In this document: positions 13,362-19,949 of the stretch, piece by piece
Position numbering within the stretch: the stretch's first letter is position 1
Layout of the letters: the number at the start of each line of letters is the position of its first letter
Source: Candidatus Methylomirabilota bacterium
Lineage (GTDB): Bacteria; Methylomirabilota; Methylomirabilia; Methylomirabilales; 2-02-FULL-66-22
Direction: 5' to 3'
Length of the DNA: 21,749 nt
NCBI GenBank assembly: GCA_016208645.1
Contig: JACQXP010000318.1
Coordinates: 1-21,749, forward strand
The notes under the pieces: model-generated
Databases searched by the model: none
The model's input: the letters and a program-made list of their open reading frames with translations, nothing else
Told to the model about the DNA's origin: nothing
Made by a program: the position numbers and the translations under genes

Positions 13362-14714
13362 CTATGCGGCTTTGGCCATCCCCTCTTCCACCAGGCCGTC
13401 CAGGACGGCGCCAAAGGCGTCCACCGTCTGATCGATGTCCTGTTCCGTATGCACCGCGGATACCCAGCCAATGGTCCCTCGCAGCAGGTTTATACCATTC
13501 AATAGCAGGTGTCTATCCAGCGCCAGAATCAGCTCGGATGGCATCCTCTTGGCGGCATCGAGACAGAGCTGTCGATCACACTTCTGGCATGGGCCGACAA
13601 ACAGGTGGATGGCTGACGAGGTGTGGTACGCGCACGCCTCGATGCCCCGCTTCTCGATCTGACGGTTGAGCCCGGCGACCAACCGCCTGGCCATGGCCTC
13701 AGCCGTCCTCTGGGGTTCCCCCGTGGCCGCGATCTTGAGGGTGGTGATGCCGGCCACGGCACACAGGGGGTTCCCATTCCAGGTGCCGGGATGGACAACA
13801 TGCCGGTAGCGGTTCCACTCCGGGTCCCCGGCTCGGATCTGGAGCAGGTCCATGACGTCGGCCCGGCCGCACACCGCGGCGCCGGGCAGGCCGCCGCTGA
13901 CCATCTTGCCCAGACTGCTCAGGTCCGGGGTGACGCCGACCAATGCCTGGCAGCCACCTGGGGACCAGCGAAAGCCGGTGATGACCTCATCAATAACCAA
14001 TAGGGTTCCGTACTCCTTTGTCAGACGCCGCGCGGTATGCCACAGGTCGGGTGGCATGCCAATCTCGCCACAGTGGGCCCCGCCGCCTTCCAGAAAGACG
14101 GCCGCGATGTCTTCCCCGGCCAGGGCCTTCTCCAGGGCCACCGCATCGTTGCACGGAATCACCACTGTTCCCCCCGACACCGTGTCATCGGCAATCGGGG
14201 GAAGGTGGCCGGCTATTGGCCTCTCGTAGGGTGGGAAGACCCCTACCTGAAGATGGTCGCACCAGCCGAAGAAGTGCTCGGCGAACTTCAGAATTTTCCA
14301 TCGCCCGGTATAGGCTCGGGCCAACTGGGCGATGAGCATGTTCGCCTCGGTACCCGTCATCACAAACTCGACCCTCTCCGCGGCCGGGATGAGCCGGGTG
14401 ATCACTTCGGCCCACTCCACCGCCAGTTCGCACTCCGTGCCGTAGTGGGTCCCCCTGGCGACCTGACCGGAGACCGCCTCCACGAGCGACGGATGGGCGT
14501 GGCCCAGCAAGAGCGAGCCATGGCCCATCGTGTAGTCGATGTACTCGTTCCCGTCCACATCCCACTTCCGCGACCCCCGGCAGTGCGAGGTGAAAATAGG
14601 GAAGGGCTCACAGGAGCGCGCGTCGTGCTGGATGCCGCGGCTGACCTTGCGGGACCGTTCCCACAGCTCCTTGGACCTTGGGTTTCGTTCGAAGAATCGA
14701 TCTATGCTGTGCAT
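13362..14714 (-). CDS. Class III PLP aminotransferase, HemL-like
   Basis: Fold-type I PLP enzyme of 450 residues in the glutamate-1-semialdehyde aminomutase-like branch of class III aminotransferases. Motifs are WDVDGNEYIDYTMGHGSLLLG near residue 51, FVMTGTEANM near 117 (cofactor phosphate site), VIDEVITGFRW with D242, and SSLGKMVSGGLPGAAVCG with PLP lysine K270. The tail carries CQKCDRQLC, a small cysteine cluster unusual for the family. It is not likely to be the haem-pathway enzyme, because it sits in a transporter operon between dctM (53 bases upstream) and a diaminopentanoate-dehydrogenase-like remnant. A role in amino-group removal or migration on the imported compound is inferred. The start at 14714 has a GGGGGG purine run just upstream; the longer open frame above it is antisense-type shadow of dctM/dctQ. 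Confidence 0.85.
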   Translation of the reverse strand: MHSIDRFFERNPRSKELWERSRKVSRGIQHDARSCEPFPIFTSHCRGSRKWDVDGNEYIDYTMGHGSLLLGHAHPSLVEAVSGQVARGTHYGTECELAVEWAEVITRLIPAAERVEFVMTGTEANMLIAQLARAYTGRWKILKFAEHFFGWCDHLQVGVFPPYERPIAGHLPPIADDTVSGGTVVIPCNDAVALEKALAGEDIAAVFLEGGGAHCGEIGMPPDLWHTARRLTKEYGTLLVIDEVITGFRWSPGGCQALVGVTPDLSSLGKMVSGGLPGAAVCGRADVMDLLQIRAGDPEWNRYRHVVHPGTWNGNPLCAVAGITTLKIAATGEPQRTAEAMARRLVAGLNRQIEKRGIEACAYHTSSAIHLFVGPCQKCDRQLCLDAAKRMPSELILALDRHLLLNGINLLRGTIGWVSAVHTEQDIDQTVDAFGAVLDGLVEEGMAKAA

Positions 14715-14767
14715 TGTACCCCCCACGGCGCTCCTGGCTTCTCCTCTCGCCATCTCTTGATCGGAGG

Positions 14768-16069
14768 TTACTGGATTCCCATGATCAAACGAGGCAGGAA
14801 CAATGGCAGATCCGGCCAATATGTCGTCACGATCACGACGGGCAGGCTGCCAAAGATCATGAAAATCAGGGCCGGTCCTACGTATTGATCGAAGCTGCAG
14901 TTGGCCATGCGTCCCCCCAGGTAAAGAATGGGCGCACAGGGCGGCGTCACATTGCCCAGCCCGAGGTTGGTGCCCATGATCGCGGCGAAGTGGTAGGGAC
15001 TCACCCCGATATGCTTCATGAGGGGGAACAGGAGGGGCGCCGCCAAAAGGGTACCGCTGAAGTCGTCCATCAGCATGCCGATAATTATCAGGAACACGTT
15101 GACCATGGCCAGGATGACGTATTTGTTTTCTGAGATCCCCGTCATCATCTCGATAAGGCGCTGCGGGACGTTCTCCATGGTGTAGATGCGGCTCAGCATC
15201 ATTACGAAAAAGAGCATCAGGATGATCACGCCGGTGGTGGTGGCAGTGGTAAACAGGGTGCGCCCCAGCTCCCTGAAGTTCAGGGTCCGGTAGATGAGAA
15301 AGCCCACGAGTACCGTGTAGAGGGTTGCCAGCGTTGCGGCCTCTGTGGGAGTAGTGAACCCGCCATAGATCCCGCCAAGGACGATGACGGCACCCACCAA
15401 TGCCAAGATGCCCCGTACGATGGAACCGCCTATCTCCTTTGCCTGCAGCCACACACCGATCTTCGGTTTCACCTGTATGGTGGGGATCCTGCGGCACATC
15501 AGCCAGTTGAGGAAGATATAGATGATGACCATGAGGATACCCGGCCCGATCGTGGACAAGAAGCAGGTCGCCACCGACAGGCGGGTCACCCAGGCAAAGA
15601 GGATCATGGGCACGCTGGGCGGTATGAGCTGTGCCAGCACGGAGGAACAAGTAATCAGCCCCGTGGCATGGCCCTTGGGATAGCCTTCTGCCTGCATGCG
15701 GGGAATCATGATACTGCCGATGGCGGCCACCGCGGCCGAGCAGAGCCCTGCAATCGCCCCGAAGATGGCGCAGGCCACCACCGTCGCTCCCCCCAGGCCA
15801 CCCCTGAACCTCCCGACCAGCGCTATGGCGATGTTGGCGAGGCGCTCCGCAAGGCCCGATGAGCCCATGAGGCCCCCGGCCATGATGAAAAAGGGGACGG
15901 AGAGCAGAGTCAAGGAGTTCAGGCTGTAAAACGCGATGGAGAACAGAAACTCGAAGTTGTAGCCGTGTAGGGTCACCAGGTACAGGACCGCCGCCATGAA
16001 GCAGAAGGGCACCGGCACGCCCAGGGCAAGAAGTCCCAGCAGGATGATCAGGTCGATCAGGATATCCAC
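14768..16069 (-). CDS. dctM: TRAP transporter large permease subunit
   Basis: Large membrane subunit (DctM family) of a tripartite ATP-independent periplasmic transporter, 433 residues with about a dozen hydrophobic segments. Typical features are the N-terminal LIILLGLLALGVPVPFCF, SVPFFIMAGGLMGSSGLAERL near residue 57, GAIAGLCSAAVAAIGSIMIP near 104, SSVLAQLIPPSVPMILFAW near 142, FTTPTEAATLATLYTVLVG near 224 and VTPPCAPILYLGG near 375. It uses the sodium or proton gradient to import solute handed over by DctP. The GTG start at 16069 follows the dctQ stop by six bases, and its GGAG site overlaps that stop, so the two are translationally coupled. The solute cannot be read from this subunit. Confidence 0.93.
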   Translation of the reverse strand: MDILIDLIILLGLLALGVPVPFCFMAAVLYLVTLHGYNFEFLFSIAFYSLNSLTLLSVPFFIMAGGLMGSSGLAERLANIAIALVGRFRGGLGGATVVACAIFGAIAGLCSAAVAAIGSIMIPRMQAEGYPKGHATGLITCSSVLAQLIPPSVPMILFAWVTRLSVATCFLSTIGPGILMVIIYIFLNWLMCRRIPTIQVKPKIGVWLQAKEIGGSIVRGILALVGAVIVLGGIYGGFTTPTEAATLATLYTVLVGFLIYRTLNFRELGRTLFTTATTTGVIILMLFFVMMLSRIYTMENVPQRLIEMMTGISENKYVILAMVNVFLIIIGMLMDDFSGTLLAAPLLFPLMKHIGVSPYHFAAIMGTNLGLGNVTPPCAPILYLGGRMANCSFDQYVGPALIFMIFGSLPVVIVTTYWPDLPLFLPRLIMGIQ

Positions 16070-16075
16070 GTGCGG

Positions 16076-16624
16076 CTACTCCACCCCGGGAGGCATAGAG
16101 ACCGGGGCCATGCCCAGGGCTTGGCGAAGATTGTCCAATAGCTCGACGAGGAAATAAAAGGACATGAAGACGGCCCCGACGAAAATGCTGCTCTGGGCGT
16201 AGACCAGGGGCAGCAGCAACACGGGGGTCCGTCCCCGCTTCTCGATGCCCCACAGGAAGAGGCTATAGCCCCAGTAGGACATTACGCACGCCAGGGCGAA
16301 GGTGATCAGGCTGGCGAGGGACTTGACCAGCGCATAGGCTCTCGGTTTCTTGACGAAAAGGTGGATCAGCTCGGTCTTGATGTGCGTGCGTTCGTAACTG
16401 CCATGGATGGCCCCGGTAAAATAGAGCCAGAAGGCGACCAGCGTGGCCAGCTCCTCGACTTCCATGCCGGGGTAATGAAATACGTAGCGCATGAGGACTG
16501 CGCCAAAAACGAGCAGGGTAATGAAACACGAGGCGGCAACCAGGACGGCCCGCTGGACATGCAGCAAGCCGTTCCAGAGAAATAGGAGCAGCGCGCTTAG
16601 AGGACCAAGGACCTGCTGGCTCAT
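16076..16624 (-). CDS. dctQ: TRAP transporter small permease subunit
   Basis: Small membrane subunit (DctQ family), 182 residues with four predicted membrane helices: near residues 20-45 (VLVAASCFITLLVFGAVLMR), 57-75 (LATLVAFWLYFTGAIHGS), 100-125 and 135-160. The charged motif RYVFHYPGMEVEELATL after helix 1 and the S-x-E-R-x-H-I-K-T-E segment (SYERTHIKTEL) are classic DctQ signatures. It joins DctM to form the membrane complex that receives solute from DctP. It lies 98 bases after dctP, across a hairpin, and six bases before dctM. Confidence 0.92.
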   Translation of the reverse strand: MSQQVLGPLSALLLFLWNGLLHVQRAVLVAASCFITLLVFGAVLMRYVFHYPGMEVEELATLVAFWLYFTGAIHGSYERTHIKTELIHLFVKKPRAYALVKSLASLITFALACVMSYWGYSLFLWGIEKRGRTPVLLLPLVYAQSSIFVGAVFMSFYFLVELLDNLRQALGMAPVSMPPGVE

Positions 16625-16639
16625 CGGGATTTGGGGAAT

Positions 16640-16679
16640 GCGGCGCAGGGGACTTGAGCAAGCCCAAGTCCCCTGCCGC
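16640..16679 (-). terminator. Intercistronic hairpin between dctP and dctQ
   Basis: CAGGGGACTTG (16646-16656) pairs with CAAGTCCCCTG (16665-16675), extended by GCGG/CCGC across a 2-base bulge. Such a hairpin after a binding-protein gene often gives partial termination or mRNA protection, so that the periplasmic protein is made in excess; that function is inferred. Confidence 0.5.
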
Positions 16680-16722
16680 GATACCGCAACGCCGGCCCGG
16701 GATATCCCTCAGGCCACCGTTC

Positions 16723-17754
16723 TTACTTCACCGGCATGCCCACGTTCTTTCTGGCGATGTCCATCAGAGCCTTCCCGACGACCTTGTCCAGCTCTGGCCA
16801 GACATCGGTGCGGATGGCCTTGGCGATTTTCTCCAGCTCCGCCTCGGAAAGCAGGATGATCTTGAGGCCGCGCTCGGCCATCTTCTTGCGGTACTCTTCA
16901 TCCTGTGCCTCAACAACCTCCCATTGCTTCACGCCTTGCCTCTCAGCCGCGTCGATGAGGATCTTCTGGTCTTCTTTCGTCAGGCCGGTAAAGAGCTTCC
17001 GGTTGACCTTGAACCAATGGGTCTCGACGAAATCGTTGTACTGGACCCAGGCGCCCTGGATATCCCGGAACTCGTGGCCCTGGAAGGGTGGACCGCCCAT
17101 CTGGCCGTCGGCGATCCCGGTCTCGATGGCGCTGTACGCCTCGGCGTACGGGATGGCGACGGGGATATAGCCGAGGCGTTTATAGGTCAACTCGCACGGC
17201 TTGAGCGGCATCACCCTGATTTTCAATCCCTTGGGGATGTCAGGGTCTCCCGGGCTCGGCGGGACGCTCCTCATGGTGGCCCCGGACATGCCCAGCGGGA
17301 GGACGGACAGACCCTTGATGTTCACGCCCGCCAGCAAGTCGTCAACCATCTTGTTGATCCAACCGCCCTTGGCGTAGCCTGCCTTGGACTCTTTAACGTT
17401 CTTGAACAGGTAGGGCGTGTAGTAGGCGATGTTCAACCTGGGGTCGTACGTAGGGGCGATGGGACTGAGGTCCAACTCGACGTCGCCCCTCATCACCAGC
17501 TCGTTGCTCAGGACCCAGTCAGCCAGTGCCCCGGCGTGATAGACAGTGATGTCGATGCGGCCGTTGGTCTTCTTCCGCACCTCCTCCGCGAAGGCCTCAG
17601 CCGCCTGGCCAAAGGGAGTGTCCTTGGGATGGGTCTGGTTCATCCGCCACTTGACCTTGTACGCTGCCGCCTCTCCCGGCGGTCCGGGAGCGCTTAGAGC
17701 GAGCAGACTCCCCATCAACAACACGAGCGCTGCAACCAATACTCCGCGTTTCAT
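16723..17754 (-). CDS. dctP: TRAP transporter substrate-binding protein
   Basis: Periplasmic solute receptor of the DctP family, 343 residues. A signal peptide is clear: MKRG, a hydrophobic core (VLVAALVLLMGSLLALSA) and a likely cleavage near residue 28-30 before AYKVKW. The mature protein shows MNQTHPKDTPFGQAAEAFAEEV and the TRAP signature PKGLKIRVMPLKPCELTYKR, whose arginine normally salt-bridges the substrate carboxylate. It continues with IPYAEAYSAIETGIADGQMG. This points to an organic acid or amino/sugar acid as ligand. The ATG at 17754 has GGAGGAG about seven bases upstream; an earlier in-frame start at 17781 would bury the signal peptide. It is first gene of the operon dctP-dctQ-dctM-aminotransferase-dehydrogenase remnant. 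Confidence 0.94.
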   Translation of the reverse strand: MKRGVLVAALVLLMGSLLALSAPGPPGEAAAYKVKWRMNQTHPKDTPFGQAAEAFAEEVRKKTNGRIDITVYHAGALADWVLSNELVMRGDVELDLSPIAPTYDPRLNIAYYTPYLFKNVKESKAGYAKGGWINKMVDDLLAGVNIKGLSVLPLGMSGATMRSVPPSPGDPDIPKGLKIRVMPLKPCELTYKRLGYIPVAIPYAEAYSAIETGIADGQMGGPPFQGHEFRDIQGAWVQYNDFVETHWFKVNRKLFTGLTKEDQKILIDAAERQGVKQWEVVEAQDEEYRKKMAERGLKIILLSEAELEKIAKAIRTDVWPELDKVVGKALMDIARKNVGMPVK

Positions 17755-17840
17755 CGCCGTCTCCTCCCCGTGCAATGCCACCCGTTCCCATGCTGGGTTG
17801 AAACTCCTGCGGAATGCATCACCTCCACCGCGTCGAGAGA

Positions 17841-17862
17841 CTGCCGGACCGCGAACATCCGA
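17841..17862. promoter_or_regulatory. Dyad motif, copy 1 (CGGA-N9-TCCG)
   Basis: CTGCCGGACCG is followed by a short spacer and ATCCGA, giving the inverted tetramers CGGA (17845-17848) and TCCG (17858-17861). It lies about 90 bases upstream of dctP. A second copy with identical spacing is at 18150. It may be a regulator site; the half-sites are short. Confidence 0.25.
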
Positions 17863-18095
17863 CAGGCAGGGCCCAGTGTGCAGGAGAATTGGGACGTCAG
17901 TACTCCCGTCCGTGATTCAGAAACAGTCGCGTGCGGGCGCGCTTGATGATGGTCGAAAAGGATCAACTTGGTAGGATTGAGAAACAGAATTCTCTGAGGA
18001 ATGTGTGCCCCCTCCAGGCTGCTGTCAAGATGAGGAAGGCGCTCTGCGGATCCCCCTGGAAGATGATCTCCCCCCGATTAACCCGAAAATTTCAC

Positions 18096-18131
18096 CGCCA
18101 AGACCGCAAGGATCGCCAAGAGTCGCCAACG
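18096..18131. repeat. 9-bp tandem repeat, about four units
   Basis: CGCCAAGAC (18096), CGCAAGGAT (18105), CGCCAAGAG (18114) and CGCCAACG (18124) form a short tandem array with a 9-10-base step in the gene-free region. Confidence 0.6.
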
Positions 18132-18149
18132 CTCATCAGGTCAGAGGAG

Positions 18150-18171
18150 CTGCCGGACCGAAATGTTCCGA
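18150..18171. promoter_or_regulatory. Dyad motif, copy 2 (CGGA-N9-TCCG)
   Basis: CTGCCGGACCG followed by AAATGTTCCGA shares 17 of 22 bases with the copy at 17841, including both inverted tetramers CGGA (18154-18157) and TCCG (18167-18170) at the same spacing. It is about 185 bases upstream of the chimeric gene at 18356. Confidence 0.25.
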
Positions 18172-18355
18172 ACCGCATCTCCGAGTTTTCCCGCGGCGGA
18201 GACACGACGCGCCGGTTGGTCCCAGCCGGCGAGGCTCGAATGGCTTTCCACCACTGGCGAATGGGCCGTTACTGATGTAGGCTGCTCGTGGGTTGGCAGG
18301 GGTACAGGTGGGTCCTGTCCAGGCCGACCGTGAACCTTCCCGGGGGAGTTCCCCG

Positions 18356-19057
18356 ATGAGCGATCCCAAGTCTGAGCAGACCTCTCCGCAACACACCAAC
18401 CGGCTGATCCAGGAGACCAGCCCCTATCTGCTCCAGCACGCCCACAACCCGGTGGACTGGCACCCCTGGGGGGACGAGGCGCTGGCCCAGGAGCGCGAAG
18501 CGGCCGGGAAGCCGTTCCCGGAGATGGTCAAGTACATGGACGGGTGCTGGCATTGCCTGCACCCGGAGTTCCTGCGGGACCAGTTGACCCGTTCTTTGGA
18601 CCGCTTGCAGCAGGAGACGCTGGACGTCTGTCTCTTGCACAACCCGGAGTACTTCCTCTCCGACGCCAAGAAGCGGGGCCGCGGGTCCCTTGAGACGATC
18701 CGCAAGGAGTTCTCCCGCCGCCTGCGCGACGCCTTCGCCTTCCTCGAGACCCAGGTGGCCGCCCTGGAGGCGTTCCGCGCGCAGGCGGCCCGCCAGGGCC
18801 AGGCGGTGAGCGACGCGGTGGCCGCGGCCCTCAGCCCGCACCTGCCGCTCCTCCGCGCGGGCGAGAGTCTGTCGCGCAAGGCGCTCTGGGTCCTGGCCAG
18901 CACCCCCGGCGTGAGCTCTGTGCTCCTGGGGATGCGGCACCCGGCCTACGTGAAGGACGGCATGGCCATCCTGGGCTGGCCGCCGCTCCAGGTCGTGCGC
19001 CCGATCTACGAGGCCATGCGCCAGGTGCGGGTGGGTCGAGACTTGGTGGCGCAATGA
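18356..19057 (+). CDS. Chimeric ORF: DUF255 N-terminus joined to truncated aldo/keto reductase
   Basis: An intact 233-codon frame built from two unrelated families. Residues 14-52 (TNRLIQETSPYLLQHAHNPV, DWHPWGDEALAQ) are the unmistakable start of a DUF255/YyaL thioredoxin-like protein, which is cut off before its CxxC motif. From about residue 57 (VKYMDGCWHCLHPEFLRDQL, LDVCLLHNPEYFLSDAKKRG) it is an aldo/keto reductase that lacks the first strands with the catalytic Asp, Tyr and Lys. It also seems to lack a central piece after AFAFLETQVA, resuming near ALEAFRAQAARQG and SRKALWVLASTPGVSSVLLG. Neither enzyme can be active. GGGGGAG lies seven bases before the ATG at 18356. The stop overlaps the Nudix start (ATGA), so translation may still serve to couple that gene. 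Most likely a deletion product. Confidence 0.75.
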   Translation: MSDPKSEQTSPQHTNRLIQETSPYLLQHAHNPVDWHPWGDEALAQEREAAGKPFPEMVKYMDGCWHCLHPEFLRDQLTRSLDRLQQETLDVCLLHNPEYFLSDAKKRGRGSLETIRKEFSRRLRDAFAFLETQVAALEAFRAQAARQGQAVSDAVAAALSPHLPLLRAGESLSRKALWVLASTPGVSSVLLGMRHPAYVKDGMAILGWPPLQVVRPIYEAMRQVRVGRDLVAQ

Positions 19058-19869
19058 TGCCCGTCCAGCCGAAGCCGGCCGCCTCGGTGGTCCTCGTGCG
19101 GGTTGGATCCGAGGAGGCGGTGGAGGTCTACCTGATCCGCCGGAACCGGGGCATGCGCTTCCTGGGCGGTTTCTACGCCTTCCCGGGAGGCAAGGTGGAC
19201 GAGGCCGACCTGGCCCCGGACGCCCTGGCGCGCTGTCGCGGGATCACCCCGCAGACGGCCGACGCGGGATCTTCGACCTGGGACGGTCTGCCCGCGATCG
19301 CCTTCTGGATGACCGCGGTCCGGGAACTTTTCGAGGAGACGGGGGTCCTGATGGCGTGCGACTCGGCTGGCGCCCCCATTGACCTCTCCAGCGCCGCGGT
19401 CGCCGCCCAGGTGGAAGGCTGGCGGCGAGCCCTCGTGGAGAAGAAGAGCGCGCTGACACCGCTGCTCGCCGGCGCGGGCTGGTTCTACGATCTCCGGCTG
19501 CTCCGGTACCTTTCGCACTTCATCACACCGGCCGCAAGCCCGATCCGATTCACGGCGCGCTTCTTCCTCGCGCCGGTCCCCCCGGGGCAGGCCCCGCGCC
19601 TGATCCTCGAGGAGACCTCGGAGGGATTCTGGATCGGGGCGGGCGAGGGGTATCGCCGGTTCCAGGCGGGGGAGCTGGCCATGGCCGAGCCGGCGGAGTA
19701 TGCTCTGGGCTACCTGGCCCAGTTCGATGCCTGCGAGACCCTCTGGCAGGCGCACGCCGATGGCCGGCACAAGTTCCACGGGATCGTGGACCGGATCGAG
19801 TTCTACGGCGAAGGATACGACTGGGCCACGGGGACCTGGAGGTTCAACAAGCCCCCCTGGCATCCGTAG
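19054..19869 (+). CDS. Nudix hydrolase, NUDT19-like
   Basis: Nudix-fold hydrolase of 271 residues. The Nudix box is split: the first part (AFPGGKVDEADL, near residue 42) and the second (AVRELFEETGVLM, residues 88-100, with the metal-binding REL.EE core) are separated by about 35 residues. That insertion is typical of the NUDT19 subgroup, whose mammalian member is a CoA diphosphatase. Other family-like blocks are YLIRRNRGMRFLGGFYAFPG, LRYLSHFITPAASPIRFTAR (with the conserved W/ITP region) and TRFFLA-like FTARFFLAPVP. It probably hydrolyses a nucleoside-diphosphate-linked compound such as an acyl-CoA; the substrate is not shown by sequence. It overlaps the preceding frame by four bases (ATGA), a translational coupling arrangement, and no independent Shine-Dalgarno is obvious. 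Confidence 0.85.
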   Translation: MMPVQPKPAASVVLVRVGSEEAVEVYLIRRNRGMRFLGGFYAFPGGKVDEADLAPDALARCRGITPQTADAGSSTWDGLPAIAFWMTAVRELFEETGVLMACDSAGAPIDLSSAAVAAQVEGWRRALVEKKSALTPLLAGAGWFYDLRLLRYLSHFITPAASPIRFTARFFLAPVPPGQAPRLILEETSEGFWIGAGEGYRRFQAGELAMAEPAEYALGYLAQFDACETLWQAHADGRHKFHGIVDRIEFYGEGYDWATGTWRFNKPPWHP

Positions 19870-19949
19870 GCGCGCGCGGGAGTCCCGAGTCAGGTGGGCG
19901 ACCGCCCGCCGGCCGGCAGGTGTGGATCTCGTTCAGAGGAGAGGCGATC

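Larger units (their letters stand above)
17755..18355. other. Gene-free divergent region (601 bases)
   Basis: This separates dctP (minus strand) from the chimeric plus-strand gene. It must hold the promoter of the TRAP operon, but no convincing -35/-10 pair was found. It contains two related 22-base dyad motifs (17841 and 18150) and a 9-bp tandem repeat (18096-18131). No protein-like frame was recognised. Confidence 0.5.

Noticed and set aside
13362..14714. Glutamate-1-semialdehyde aminomutase (hemL) of haem synthesis.
   Set aside because: Its place inside a TRAP transporter operon and the divergent sequence point to a catabolic paralogue, although the family is the same.
14715..16253. N-terminal 513 codons of a 963-codon minus-strand frame that ends in the aminotransferase.
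   Set aside because: They run out of frame through dctM and dctQ, which are clearly coding in other frames. The aminotransferase starts at 14714 with its own ribosome binding site.
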